NCBI RefSeq assembly: GCF_019059575.1
Contig: NW_024881507.1
Location: 558,001-622,000, forward strand
Length of the DNA stretch: 64,000 bases
Direction: 5' to 3'
Source of the DNA: Amphibalanus amphitrite
Taxonomy: Eukaryota > Arthropoda > Thecostraca > Balanomorpha > Balanidae
The notes under the pieces were generated by a model, which ran no database searches, was not told where the DNA came from, and saw nothing but the letters and a program-made list of their open reading frames with translations. The position numbers and the translations under genes were made by a program. Below are positions 22,661 through 33,100 of this stretch, piece after piece (within the stretch, counting starts at the first letter, position 1; every line of letters begins with the position of its first letter).

Positions 22661-23662
22661 GGAATACGGGAGCACCTGTTTGGACCGCCGCCGCTGGCAG
22701 AGACGGGCCGCCGATGACGGCCGCGTGCGTGCGTAATTTGCTTATTTTACGCCCCATCTAATAACACGGCCCGTCAGAGTGGCTAGCCGGTAATGTTCCT
22801 CATCAGACGGGCCTTCGAGCGCCCGGGTCGACCTCCCAGTGACACGGGCATCTTCGGGCCGCCTGCATCAGTGGCAGATGTGACACGCCCCCTGGAAACT
22901 ACAGCATATGGCTGCACCAACTTTGAAAGTTAGAGTGTAGCGTGTTCTATGTGGGAGGGATGTTTAAACACATGCATTCGATTGAAAGACTGGCACAGGC
23001 TGCTCCCTCTGGATCTTCTAGCTTTGCTTACGGAGCGAGCGAAGCGAGCGTAGTCTTTCCTTAGATTAACGGAAATTTCTGAGTATGAGCGGCCGGCCGG
23101 CCGGCCGGCCGGCCGGCCGTGGTCACGCTTTTGCGAGGCTTATATCTCAGCAACCACTTGACCGATTTACACGCGGTAATTTTTGTAGGGTAGCTCCATT
23201 CCTTCTACCAAGTATTGGACTATTCCTGATGCATGTGGGTGACCCCTTATGCACGTGCCACGTGCAAAACGAAGAGGTGTCCGTTTTGTAATTGTTGCAA
23301 TATCTCGGTAACTACTTGGCCGATTGCGCTGAAAGTTGGCATGTAGGTAGGCACCCACTAGGCACTGCATATCCATGTGCCAGAGTTGGGGCGCTGCTGC
23401 ACGTGCGCACGTGCAGGGGTCGTTTCCAGATCTCGAGAACGGCTCGACCGATTGCGCTCAAATTTGGTACACAGTTAGGGACCGGTTAGTAGGGTGCCGT
23501 GCACAAGTCAGTTGGGACCCATTTTGCACGTGCGCACGTGCAGGGTGCCGCTTCCAGATCTCGAGAACGGCTGGGCCAATTGTGCCCAAATTTGGCACAT
23601 CGCTAGAGACCGGTTAGTAGGGTGCCGTGCACAAGTCAGTTGGAGGTACCCCCTCGCAATTT

Positions 23663-26122
23663 CAGTAGGTGGAACTATGGTCATGAGTACCCAAATATAG
23701 GAACGTTCCCATTTTTGGGAACGGAGTTCCCAAATATGGGAACGGGCGTTCCCATTTATGAGAACGGAAGGTAATTTTTCGGCCGTTCGCCCACTAAAAC
23801 TCATAAGTGCATCACGTCTCAAAAAAGTGCACGCTAATTTAAGTATCTACTTAATCTCTATAAAATTATCTTTAATCTGACCGTTGAACAAGGAAATTGA
23901 CTGTGGAATGATATTTTTAATGATTTTTTGAAATGACGGAATGGTGAAAACATGGGTTATACTACATTTAACATGCAATTTTAAGGAAAATGAATCGTTT
24001 TTTACATTTTGAGGTCAAGTATAATAATTTTCGTCTGGTTATGAAGTTTCATATTAGCGACACCAGATGCTGACATATGCAAGCGAACACGCGGACAGTC
24101 CCGAGGTAATATTGTTGACATTTGGTGTCGAGGCGGACGACCGCGTAGAACGTGCGTGATTTTACCGAACTACTGTTGTAAACTCAGTTTAAGTGGTCGA
24201 AAATTATTCAGCCGTATTTTATCAGCCCAGAAAGACACATTTTATTTGGATGCTAGCTGTTAAGCGTTGTTTTTAAGGAGCGTCATGAGCGTGGTTTTTG
24301 TCTTCGGTTTTTCTAAGCATGATCGTTTTGGGGGAATTTCTTTTATATAGGTCGCTCTGTGTTGCTTATTTATAATTTTTATGCTGATTTCGATCATTTC
24401 TCGTGCCCATCCTACCAGGCGTTTTGCCACTTACACCCATTAAGAAAGGAAGAAACTAGACTTGTATTGGGACTAGGTGTTTTGAGAGTGAAACATATTC
24501 AGCGTTCCCATTTTTGGATGCTTACGTGTGCTCGTCAACTATCAGTGTTAAACAGACAGGTGCTTGAAATGCCTCCATCCTCGGCGCGGACGGTGGATAT
24601 AGGTATGGAAGACCTTGTTGAACGTCGCTGAGCGTTGTGAATTGCGTAATCCTGCAGATTACGTAATTCGCAGCGTGCCCGCTGCGGGATCGACGGGAAT
24701 AAGATCGCGCAGAAGACCCGGCGAAACATGCGGCGGTCTTGCCGGAAAGATCATCTTATGATTGTTGCATTAACCCTCGCCCGCACATGGGGGGGGGGGG
24801 GTGGTTGCCACCCCCCCCCCCCCCCCAGGTAGTCTTTCTGCTCTGCACTCAACATTTTTAGAGCTAGAAGGCTGATTTTTGGTATAGCTGCTCCTCTATC
24901 CGTTCTTGATGTCTACTGAAAATTTCAAGTTTCTGCGGTTTTTGGTTTTGGAAATATGACCTTGTTTTTCAGGTCATGTCATGACCCAAATGGCCAATTC
25001 TCAACATCTGGCGTTGGCTATGGGCCTTGTGAGCTTTTGACACCTTGATTTCGGCCTTTTTTGCCAGTCTTACCTCCCACCTATCATCAAACATGTTGTT
25101 CGATGATGTACAGATGTCAAGGTCAGGGTCAAGGTCAACCTAGGTCATCTAAGATAATTGCGTTTTAGGCAAGCGGAATTTACTTTTTGTGAAGTTTTTT
25201 GACTGCATTTTTGGTAAAAGCTTCTCAGATCATGATTTCATGTAATATGGACACATAAACAATCGGTGCACACATCAGTATACACACAGAAACACACAGA
25301 CATACAAACACATATAATTGACCTTGACCTAACTTGACCTGAAATGACCTCAGCAGCAAAAACCTGGTCGGGTAGTGTGACAAAGAGGTTCTAGCTGGCT
25401 TGGCACCAGAAAACGGCATCGTCATCGGTATATGCTAAGCAGCGCACTTGATATCCAACGGTGACCCAAAACAGCAACATTTTTTAGTTTGACCTGACCT
25501 GGAATGTCAATGACTGACCTGAGAAGGTAAAACTGGGTATCATTGGATTTGTCTCTTCCCAAAGAATCTTTTTGGTCTTTACCGCTAAGCTCTATCTCCA
25601 ACAGGAACGAAATGGCGCGGGGGGGGGGGGTGGCAACCCCCCCCCCCCCCTCCCCCATGTGCGTTCTAGGATGGGAAAATGGCATGTGCGGGCGAGGGTT
25701 AACAATAACTTGCGGCATTGGTCGTGATGCTTGTTAATGAAAAGAGCCCGAAAAAGGCGTCGGTGAAATCGTTCCCAATTTTGGGTACGCCGTTCCCATA
25801 ATAAGGAACGCTTGCAGCGCCAGTGTACGAGAGCGTTCCCAAATTTGGGTTCGCGGCCCGGGTGATGGACTGCTTTAGAAATAGGGGAACGATTTGAAAC
25901 TACGATGGGCCTTACAATATCAAACTCTTTCCCAACAATATTGCGACAAATATCAGGCGGTTCACGATCGTTTTATATTTTTTGGACGTCATTTAACGGT
26001 TCTTTTTCTTGTTTTAAATAATGCCTGCATGGCGTTCCCATATTTGGGTTTATCGTTCCCAAACATGGGAACGAAAATGCGTTCCCGAAAATGGGTACGC
26101 TTGACCATAGTTCCGCCTACTG
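23663..26122. mobile_element. Family B transposon, copy 2, itself interrupted by element C
   Basis: Ends and interior match copy 1 at 405-1929. ATTT is duplicated at 23659-23662 and 26123-26126. The uninterrupted counterpart in unit A copy 2 (about 28005-28030) shows the same local sequence without an insert and has the length expected for a 4-bp duplication. Removing element C (925 bp plus one TTAA) leaves 1531 bp, against 1525 bp for copy 1. Confidence 0.9.
24774..25698. mobile_element. TTAA element C nested in family B (AGGTCA-rich)
   Basis: The ends are perfect 16-bp inverted repeats, CCCTCGCCCGCACATG. They are followed by G-run/C-run hairpins containing GGTTGCCACC. TTAA is duplicated at 24770-24773 and 25699-25702. 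The matching place in family B copy 1 (about 1506-1512) has a single TTAA, so both duplication and boundaries are proven by an empty site. The interior carries AGGTCA/TGACCT words and a CACACAGA-rich stretch near 25260-25315. No transposase. It is related in design to family G. Confidence 0.95.
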
Positions 26123-26812
26123 ATTTCGCACGTGCAAGGCCCACCCTCTCGCTCGCTCCGTTAGTCGCCCCAAAAGGCGTTATACTGGTGATTACGGAGC
26201 GAGCGAAGCGAGCGTAGTCTTTCCTTAGATTAACGGAAATTTCTGAGTATGAGCGGCCGGCCGGCCGGCCGGCCGGCCGGCCGTGGTCACGATTCTGCGA
26301 CGCTTATATCTCAGCAACCACTTGACCAATTTACATGCGGTAATTTTTGTAGGGTAGCTTCATTCCTTCTACCAAGTATTGGACGATTCTCGATGCATGT
26401 GGGTGACACCTTATGCACGTGCCACGTGCAAAACGAAGAGGTGTCACTTTTGTAATTGTTGCAATATCTCGGTAACTACCCAGTAAACATGCCGCCGTCG
26501 GCCCGACGTCGGGCCGAGGCTCGGCCCGACGTCGGCCCAACGTCGGTTCAACCTCGGCCCGCCATCGGCTGGACGTCGGATACGCCCGCATGTTCCGACG
26601 TCCAGCCGAAGTCCAGCCGACGTCGAGCCGACGTCGGGCCGAGGTCGTTTGCCGAGGTTGTCGTCGTTCGTTGTTGGACCGACGGGGCCGACGTCGGCAT
26701 GTTTACATGTTTATTGGGGCAACGCGCCAAAAATATCAACCGGCGGCGGGATTCGAGCCCCCCAGTCGCCGCCGTCGGCATGTTTACTAGGACAACACGC
26801 CAAAAGCATCAG

Positions 26813-26885
26813 CCGGCGATGGGATTCGAACCCCGTGTCATTTGAACGCGAGGATATTGCGCTAACCACTACACCACGCAGGCAG
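26813..26885 (-). repeat. tRNA-derived SINE head
   Basis: The minus strand has box A TGGTGTAGTGGTTAGCGC (reversed at 26859-26876) and an exact box B GGTTCGAATCC (26822-26832), correctly spaced. The acceptor and anticodon stems do not pair, so it is not a working tRNA. A truncated parallel copy, with box-B-like sequence at 26749-26760 and the same CAACGCGCCAAAA-type tail, lies just before it. Confidence 0.75.
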
Positions 26886-26889
26886 ATAT

Positions 26890-27420
26890 CGAATTTAGTT
26901 TGTTTTGTTGGGTTATGCCCTTTCGGTCTGACAAGACCATTTCAGAGCCGGAAGGATGATAGGATGGAGACATTGGTCTTCTTGGCGAGCACCCTCGGTC
27001 CAGTTCATATAGAGTCCCTGGTCCCATTGCTGTTACGTGACACTTGTTGGAAAGGGCGACCCCACAATGGATTCATATAGCCACTCTTAGACTTACACAC
27101 CTGCACCAACGTTTCCCAAAGTGTCCCTTTGATAAGTGGCACTTTGGCAAAGTGACACTTGCCGACTGGCCTTTCTATATGAACTGGGCCCGGCCCTGGT
27201 GAGTTGCCGGGGCTGAGCCTGACCAAAGGATAGGCCGAGCAGCCCCCAAGCACTCACCGCGCCCGGCTACGGGCGAGCTCGGCTTACGGGCAATCCCAAA
27301 TGGGATAAAGTTTCCCGTCCAGTCCGGATCAGGGGGTTGCGGCGTGGAGGAAGATTTGAGTTTCCTGAGGATATTTTGAATACAGAAGCTCTTTATGAAG
27401 CATGAAACATGTATTTCATA
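26890..27420 (+). repeat. Repeat D, copy 1
   Basis: Begins TTGTTTTGTTGGGTTATGCC and contains CATTTCAGAGCCGGAAGGAT, CGGGGCTGAG and CCCGGCTACGGG, ending with a TTTCCTGAGGAT-type tail. Parts match 56070-56096 plus 57269-57560 in the same order. Its class is unknown. It also holds a unique segment at about 27000-27180 that is absent from the other copy. Confidence 0.7.
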
Positions 27421-28149
27421 TTATTAACGGTCAAAACAGCGGCCGATGTCGGTCCGACGTCGCCCCGACGTCGGCCCGACGTCGGCCCGACGTCGGCTGG
27501 ACCTCAGCAATTGATCGGCTGGACGTCGGAACATGCGGGCATATCCGACATCTAGCCGACGTCGTGCCGAGGTTGGACCGACGTCGGGCCGACATCGGCA
27601 TGCCGATGGCGAGTTGCCGACGTCACCCCGAGGTCGGCCGACGTCGGGCCGACGTCGGCATGTGTACTGGGTACTGGGCCGATTGCGCTGAAAGTTGGCA
27701 TGCAGGTAGGCACCCACTAGGCAATGCATATCCATGTGCCAGAGTTGGGGTGCTGCTGCACGTACGCACGTGCAGGGGTCGTTTCCAGATCTCGAGAACG
27801 GCTGGACCGATTGCGCTCAAATTTGGTACACGGCTAGGGACTAGTTAGCAGGGTGCCGTGCACAAGTCAGTTGGGACCTATTCTGCACGTGCGCACGTGC
27901 AGGGTGCCGCTTCCAGATCTCGAGAACGGCTGGACCGATTGTGCTCAAATTTGGCACATCGCTAGAGACCGGTTAGTAGGGTGCCGTGCACAAGTCAGTT
28001 GGAGGTACCCCCTCAAAAGTTCGCACGTGCAAGGCCCACCCTCTCGCTCGCTCCGTTAGTCGCCCCAAAAGGCGTTATACTGGTACAGATAAATGTATGC
28101 TTTTGTCTATGCATTGTAAATGTCAAGCACTGCACCTGACAGGCGACCG

Positions 28150-28380
28150 GCGGTCACCGAGTGACTGAAGTATGACCCTCTGTTGCACTATGACCGACTG
28201 TCGGAGTATGGACATTGACCAACAGTTGCAATATGGCAGACAGAGTATGACCGACGGTCAGAAGATGACCAACAGTCGCTCTATGGCGAACCGAGTCAGG
28301 GTATGACCGACGGCCGCGGTACGACTGACAACTGACAGTCGAGATTATGACCGACGGTCAGAATATGTATGACGGCGGCC
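28150..28380. repeat. Degenerate repeat of TATGACCGACGGTCAGAA
   Basis: Irregular units of about 18-22 bp share GACCGACGGTC or GACCAACAGTC, itself a near palindrome. A CpG-rich patch follows at 28380-28610. Confidence 0.75.
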
Positions 28381-29002
28381 GGCGAGCTCTGACGATGACC
28401 ACGCACCGGCGGTGCCGCCACTCAGTCGCGCCGCCCTATGCCTACAAATGGCTCTGCATAATGGGAGGGCGGTGGAGGGCGCGCGCGCCGCCGATTGTTT
28501 GCTGAGCGCCTGTCTCGGAGCGGTCCTCCCACCTCCACTGACGGGCGCCTCCGCTGCTCTCTCCTCCCACCTCCGCTGCTCTCTCCCCCTCCCCTCCTCC
28601 CACTCACAGTAACTCTGTCCTCCGGCTACCCCGCCCACGCTCTGAGTTCGGGGAGTCTGGCTTGGTACGATTGTGGCACGTTGGCGTCGGTGGGAAGCCG
28701 TTCCTATATGGATGTTCCGCGCCTCTGCTGCACTTATTCAGGCATGAGGTGAGCCATACGGGACCCCTAGTGACCTGCCTTTGATTGAAGAGCAGCTATG
28801 GTCTGAATTTGGAGAGTGAAACTACACGCCCTCCGACGCAGTGAGTCTGGACGCGTAGAAAGTCCGCCGCGTGAGGTTCTTTCACCTGACTGAGGGCCGA
28901 CCTGCTGCGACTCATCCCGCTCACTGATGAGTCGAAATCGGAGCATTTTGGGAAACGGGAAACGACGGCTGTCGGGCCACACAGTGATCAGGAACATGTA
29001 TA

Positions 29003-30178
29003 GGGGAGAGTGGGGAAAGATGCCCAGGGTTTTACTATGTCATATATTATTCGAAAATGACGATCGGAAAGCAAAAACTTGTAGTTTCAACGGAAGCCGA
29101 CATCATTTTTCTCCAAAAATATCACACTTTCGTGCCTGAAATATGATAACTTTTTTTGCTATTAAGCATTTTCCTGAAGAAGTGAAAGGGGGCATCTTAC
29201 CCCACAGGGTGGGAAAGACGCCCCCTGGCGTTGGGGAAGATGCCCCCTGCACTATAAGTGACATAAATGGGCACGTGAATCGCCTGAACGAATCAGTAGT
29301 CCCTTCGAGGCTGCAGTAGACACCAAACGTCATCGTAAGGGCCCTCAAAAGTAGTCGTAAGGGGCTTCAGAGGTCATCGTTAGGGCCATAATAGTCCAGC
29401 GCGGCCAAACAAGCCTCCGTGGTGGCGTTCGGAGACCACTGTGGGGCCCTTATAGGTCTTCTTGATGCTTGAGGGCCCTCGAGCCCATCGTGGGGACCTC
29501 AGATGCCAGCGCGGCCCGTGGAGCCAACGTGGGAGCCCTCAAAGGATGTCGTGAGGGGCCCTGGAGCTAATAATGGGGCCTACAGAGGCCGTCGTGAGGG
29601 CTCTCAGAGTCAGATGCCGCCCAAAATGTCGCTGTTTGGGCCGAGAGACCGGCATGGGGAGCACCCGACCGTACTGGACTCTCAATAGTCCCAGATCGGC
29701 TTTTGTCTCTCATCACAAGTATGTAATAAATGATTTGACGGGCTGCTTGAAGGACAGCCTACGGATTTAGGGGGGCGTCTTTCCCCATCAGGACAGGGGG
29801 CATCTTACCCCAAGATACCGAAGTAACATTAAATCAGTACAATTTGTTAGTTATAAAACTACCCCCTGAAACAAACTGTTTGGGACACAGTACACGAATG
29901 TTAATGTATCACGACTATAGCAAGGGACTCAAAAATTATCTACCTTCTTTGATATTTACAATGTTTTGACACCAAAATATTTTTTGAAAGCAGCAAATAA
30001 AAAACATGCAATCACCAGCCCACCGTTGCCCAACTGAGCTTCGCAAATTTTTGTGCAGTTAACGAGGCAGGCTTCCGCTTTACGCTAAGAACATTAATTT
30101 CCAGGTTCGATTCTTTGTTTCGCCGCTAGAGGGGGTGGGGCGTCTTTCCCACCCTGGGCATCTTACCCCACTCTCCCC
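29003..30178. mobile_element. TA-flanked transposon with GGGGAGAGTGGGG ends
   Basis: The inverted ends begin GGGGAGAGTGGGGAAAGATG on the left and GGGGAGAGTGGGGTAAGATG on the right (reversed). Both are followed by CCCAGGGT. TA lies on each side (29001-29002, 30179-30180). GGGGGCATCTTACCCC-type blocks recur inside at about 29185-29250 and 29770-29815. The 29340-29650 interior is an irregular repeat of GGGCCCTCAAAAG-like words. No transposase frame, so it is a non-autonomous Tc1/mariner-like candidate. Confidence 0.8.
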
Positions 30179-30180
30179 TA

Positions 30181-33100
30181 GTAGTTATTTAGGCATATGT
30201 AGTTACTTGAAACAAAGTAGGCACTGGAGTTGGACATAACTTGAGATCATTGCTTTGGTGGCTCCTTACAAACTGGTGGTGGATTTGGCAGAAATGAATG
30301 CTTTTTGTTCTGATAACCGTTGCACTTGTATCCATTCACATGGAATAGAGATAATGGTTACCTATCGAACAGTGTCACAGAAAGTGAGGACCCTGGCTGG
30401 AGAAGGCTCTGCTTTTTCTGAATTCCTCGAGCGAGAAACTCTCATGGCTGTCATGTTTCTGTTACATTAGATATCCCGATCCCGTCTCGCTCTAGCGGTC
30501 AATTAAAGTCAGAAGCAACACCCGAAATCTAAAAGAATAACCACAAGGTGAGAGGAGGATGTTGTTGTTGGTGTCTGAGTTGTCCGCAAGTTGGTTGTTG
30601 TGTCAGCAGGTGTGCAGAGTGTGCATGATTTTGGTGTGCCCCCGGGGGCGCAGGAAGTCAGGAATGGGGGGGGGGGGACAAACGGACCATGGCCACGGCA
30701 CAGCCGGCCGACAAACCCACGGCGAGCGGCGCCGGCACTTTTTACCACCGCCGGACAGGATATGACCGTGAAACGTGCCTTTTGACAACTATCACTCAGC
30801 GTGGCGCCAATCAAAATGGCTGCACTCGACTGGACCAGATAAAAAGACGCCGCCCGCTGCATTTGCATGATTTCGTCATCAGAAGGACAAAGGCGGTAAC
30901 GGCCGAACTGGTGCGTCAATACCTGGCCGCTGAGTGGCGGCCGGCGCGCACCTCTGCACACATCGGTCACACCATTGTTTCGCTGACGAGAGCGTATTTT
31001 CGGCCATCGAAAGAAGTCAACAGCGGTGCCGAGTCGGTCGGGGCCGGGCCGGCCGCCGCCGCCGCCGGCCACCGCGCCGCACCCAATTACCGCGGCCATT
31101 TGTCTGGCAACAAAGGGCGGCCCAGCGCCATTGGCCAGTTGCAGTTTTGGAGAGGAGCGCGGCCCGACTGCGGACCGACGCGACTGCAGAGCGGACTCTA
31201 CTGTCGTACGGCGGTCGGCGCGGTCTGTCAAACTGACGGCTACAGACGTCAGGCTGGCTGTCAACGACACTTAAATTTGACTGTCGCCGACATACATTGC
31301 ACGACTGTTGGCGACACAGGTTGACTGTCGTACAGTTTGACCTATGTAGCATGACTGTCGGCGCCACAGTTTGACTATCAGTGACATGCTATGATTGGCT
31401 GCCGGCAACACACTGGCACAGTTTGACTGTCGGTGACTTACACAGCAGTGGCAGCTCGAGTCATGGCACTTGAGTAGCTGGTCAGTGCGCAATATGTTGC
31501 TTTAGCAGAAGTCACGGTTAGCCAGCACATCATGCAGTACTCACGGGGATTCCTCGGCTTCGCCGTGGTAACGTTTATTTGTGTTACAAGTTGGCAAGAT
31601 GTAGTTAGCTGACGGAGGAGCGAGGGCGGAGTATTCCGTACTGGATTCAGTCAATCAATAAGACAAATACTTTCTTAATAACGATAGCTTTTCGGTATTC
31701 GCTACTCAGGAATGCCAAATGCAATACCTTGAGGAAATTTATATTGCATTTGTGAACACTTCCGGCTTTAATCCGTTTGTGATGAACAGTACGATGGCTC
31801 GGGAAACGAATCTTGTGGCAAAAACAATTTTGTTATTTTGCTAACATTTGAATGTTTGCGTGTTCGCGTGACCTGTTTTTCTTTCATCGACGCATCTGTC
31901 CGGTCATTATGCATCTAGTTCATTCCTCCGTTACCAATTTTCTGTGTCCTGTTCCGCCAGCCACGGCGGTCTGTTTTCTCCCATGGGCCGGCCCGGTGGC
32001 ACATTACCACTGCGCGCGGTGGCCCGCCCAGTGGCACATTTTACCGATTGTGTAAAACGGCCGGCTCTGTGGTTAGCCGGCCCAGTTCCGCCTCTGGTTC
32101 CTTCAATTACACCCACTTACCTCATCAGCGGGGGTAGTGCGGCGGTCGCAGTACCACACGGCCGATACCTGTCGGTAATGGAAGGACACCCATTACCCGA
32201 CCGGCCGGCCGGCTGTCGCTCATTACGGAATTAGCTGGCGATTGTTTTTCTGACTGTTGTGAGCGGCGCGGCCCGGGAGGCCGGGATCCATGGCAGCTCG
32301 TCGCTGCCACTCATTTACGTATGCCCGCCAACGTCTAATCTCACTTAATTACTTTTTCTTTTTGTTGACTTAATGGAAACGTAAGACAATGTGCCAGCGG
32401 CCGGCAGACAACAAAGAAACAAACGCGCGCGGGATGATGAAGGGCGTTTCGGTTTCCAGCGTGGAAAACTAAATATTTGGCTGTTAATGATGGGAAATTA
32501 TCTCAGAGTTTGACGCTCTGCGCGGAATGCGAGACTCCGACGAACGGCTCCGGGCTCCGTCTGGGAGAGCGAGGGAGGAGTCCGGGACAGAGGATGGGAG
32601 GATCTGGTGCTGGCAGCGGCCAACAGAAATATCTCCCATAAATCTGTCTGGAGGAGGGAGGACTGGACCGAACTGAATATTACCGACAGGCAGAAAAGCC
32701 ACGGTCGGGACGGAGGGCCGATCGTTCTGACAGACGGCAGGGCGAGGGATACTGGCGAGCGCAGCGCGGAATGTGAAAGGAATCTAATTACGTCCCAATC
32801 CAACCCGGTCCCATGACCCATGAGTGAGCTTTATTTCATGCAGTGCCGGCTGCCGACTCTGTCCCAGGGCGGCCGCGGCCCCGGCTCGGGTCGTGACGGG
32901 GATATTTCACGGCGCTCAGTGCGGCGGTGCGGTGCCGTCCGGTGTCGCACCGGGCTGGCCGGATGTGCGGCTGGCGACACGGCGCTGCGCTCACTCAGAG
33001 CTGCCGGGGTCGGATCGCGCCGCCGTCCCTGTGGGGAAGTCGTGCGCGGCGCCGCGACGGCCGATCGCACCACTGGCCGCTGCTGTTTCCGGCGAGTTCC

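Larger units (their letters stand above)
18490..23020. other. Gene-free region with CpG-rich patches and minisatellites
   Basis: GC-rich patches occur at about 18960-19560, 19820-20200, 20830-21110 and 21830-22090. The 22030-22055 stretch is a short CACA run. No open frame shows a recognisable domain or convincing splice structure. The two minisatellites in this region are listed separately. Confidence 0.5.
23028..26189. repeat. Unit A, copy 1 of a tandem duplication (interrupted by family B)
   Basis: Starts TTACGGAGCGAGCGAAGCGA and ends with GGCGTTATACTGGT. Copy 2 follows almost at once (26192-28084) with the same start and end. Without its insertion the unit is about 0.7 kb. It contains a (GGCC)n run, several sentence-like repeats around TCTCGAGAACGGCT, and several GCACGTGC palindromes. 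It is split at 23662/26123 by the family B transposon. The (GGCC)n run is at 23090-23119 here and 26255-26283 in copy 2. Confidence 0.85.
26479..27671. mobile_element. GACGTC-repeat transposon with TA duplication
   Basis: Inverted ends read CCCAGTAAACATGCCG and, in reverse, CCCAGTACACATGCCG. TA is duplicated (26477-26478, 27672-27673). The uninterrupted site in unit A copy 1 (near 23310) reads straight through. Both subterminal regions (26490-26700 and 27435-27665) are arrays of the palindromic words GACGTCGGCC and GCCGACGTCGGC. The middle is filled by a tRNA-like SINE piece and repeat D. TA targets suggest Tc1/mariner-type insertion, but no transposase is visible. Confidence 0.85.
26192..28084. 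repeat. Unit A, copy 2 of a tandem duplication (interrupted by a GACGTC-repeat element)
   Basis: Same borders as copy 1. It is interrupted at 26478/27672 by a different transposon. The 3' part (27674-28084) has the same TCTCGAGAACGGCTGGACCG and GCACGTGCGCACGTGCAGGG words as copy 1. It ends with the same TCGCTCGCTCCGTTAGTCGC sequence. Confidence 0.85.

Noticed and set aside
30509-31324. Frames over 200 codons on both strands
   Set aside because: Both strands are open over the same CpG-rich patch, a composition effect. No domain was recognised.
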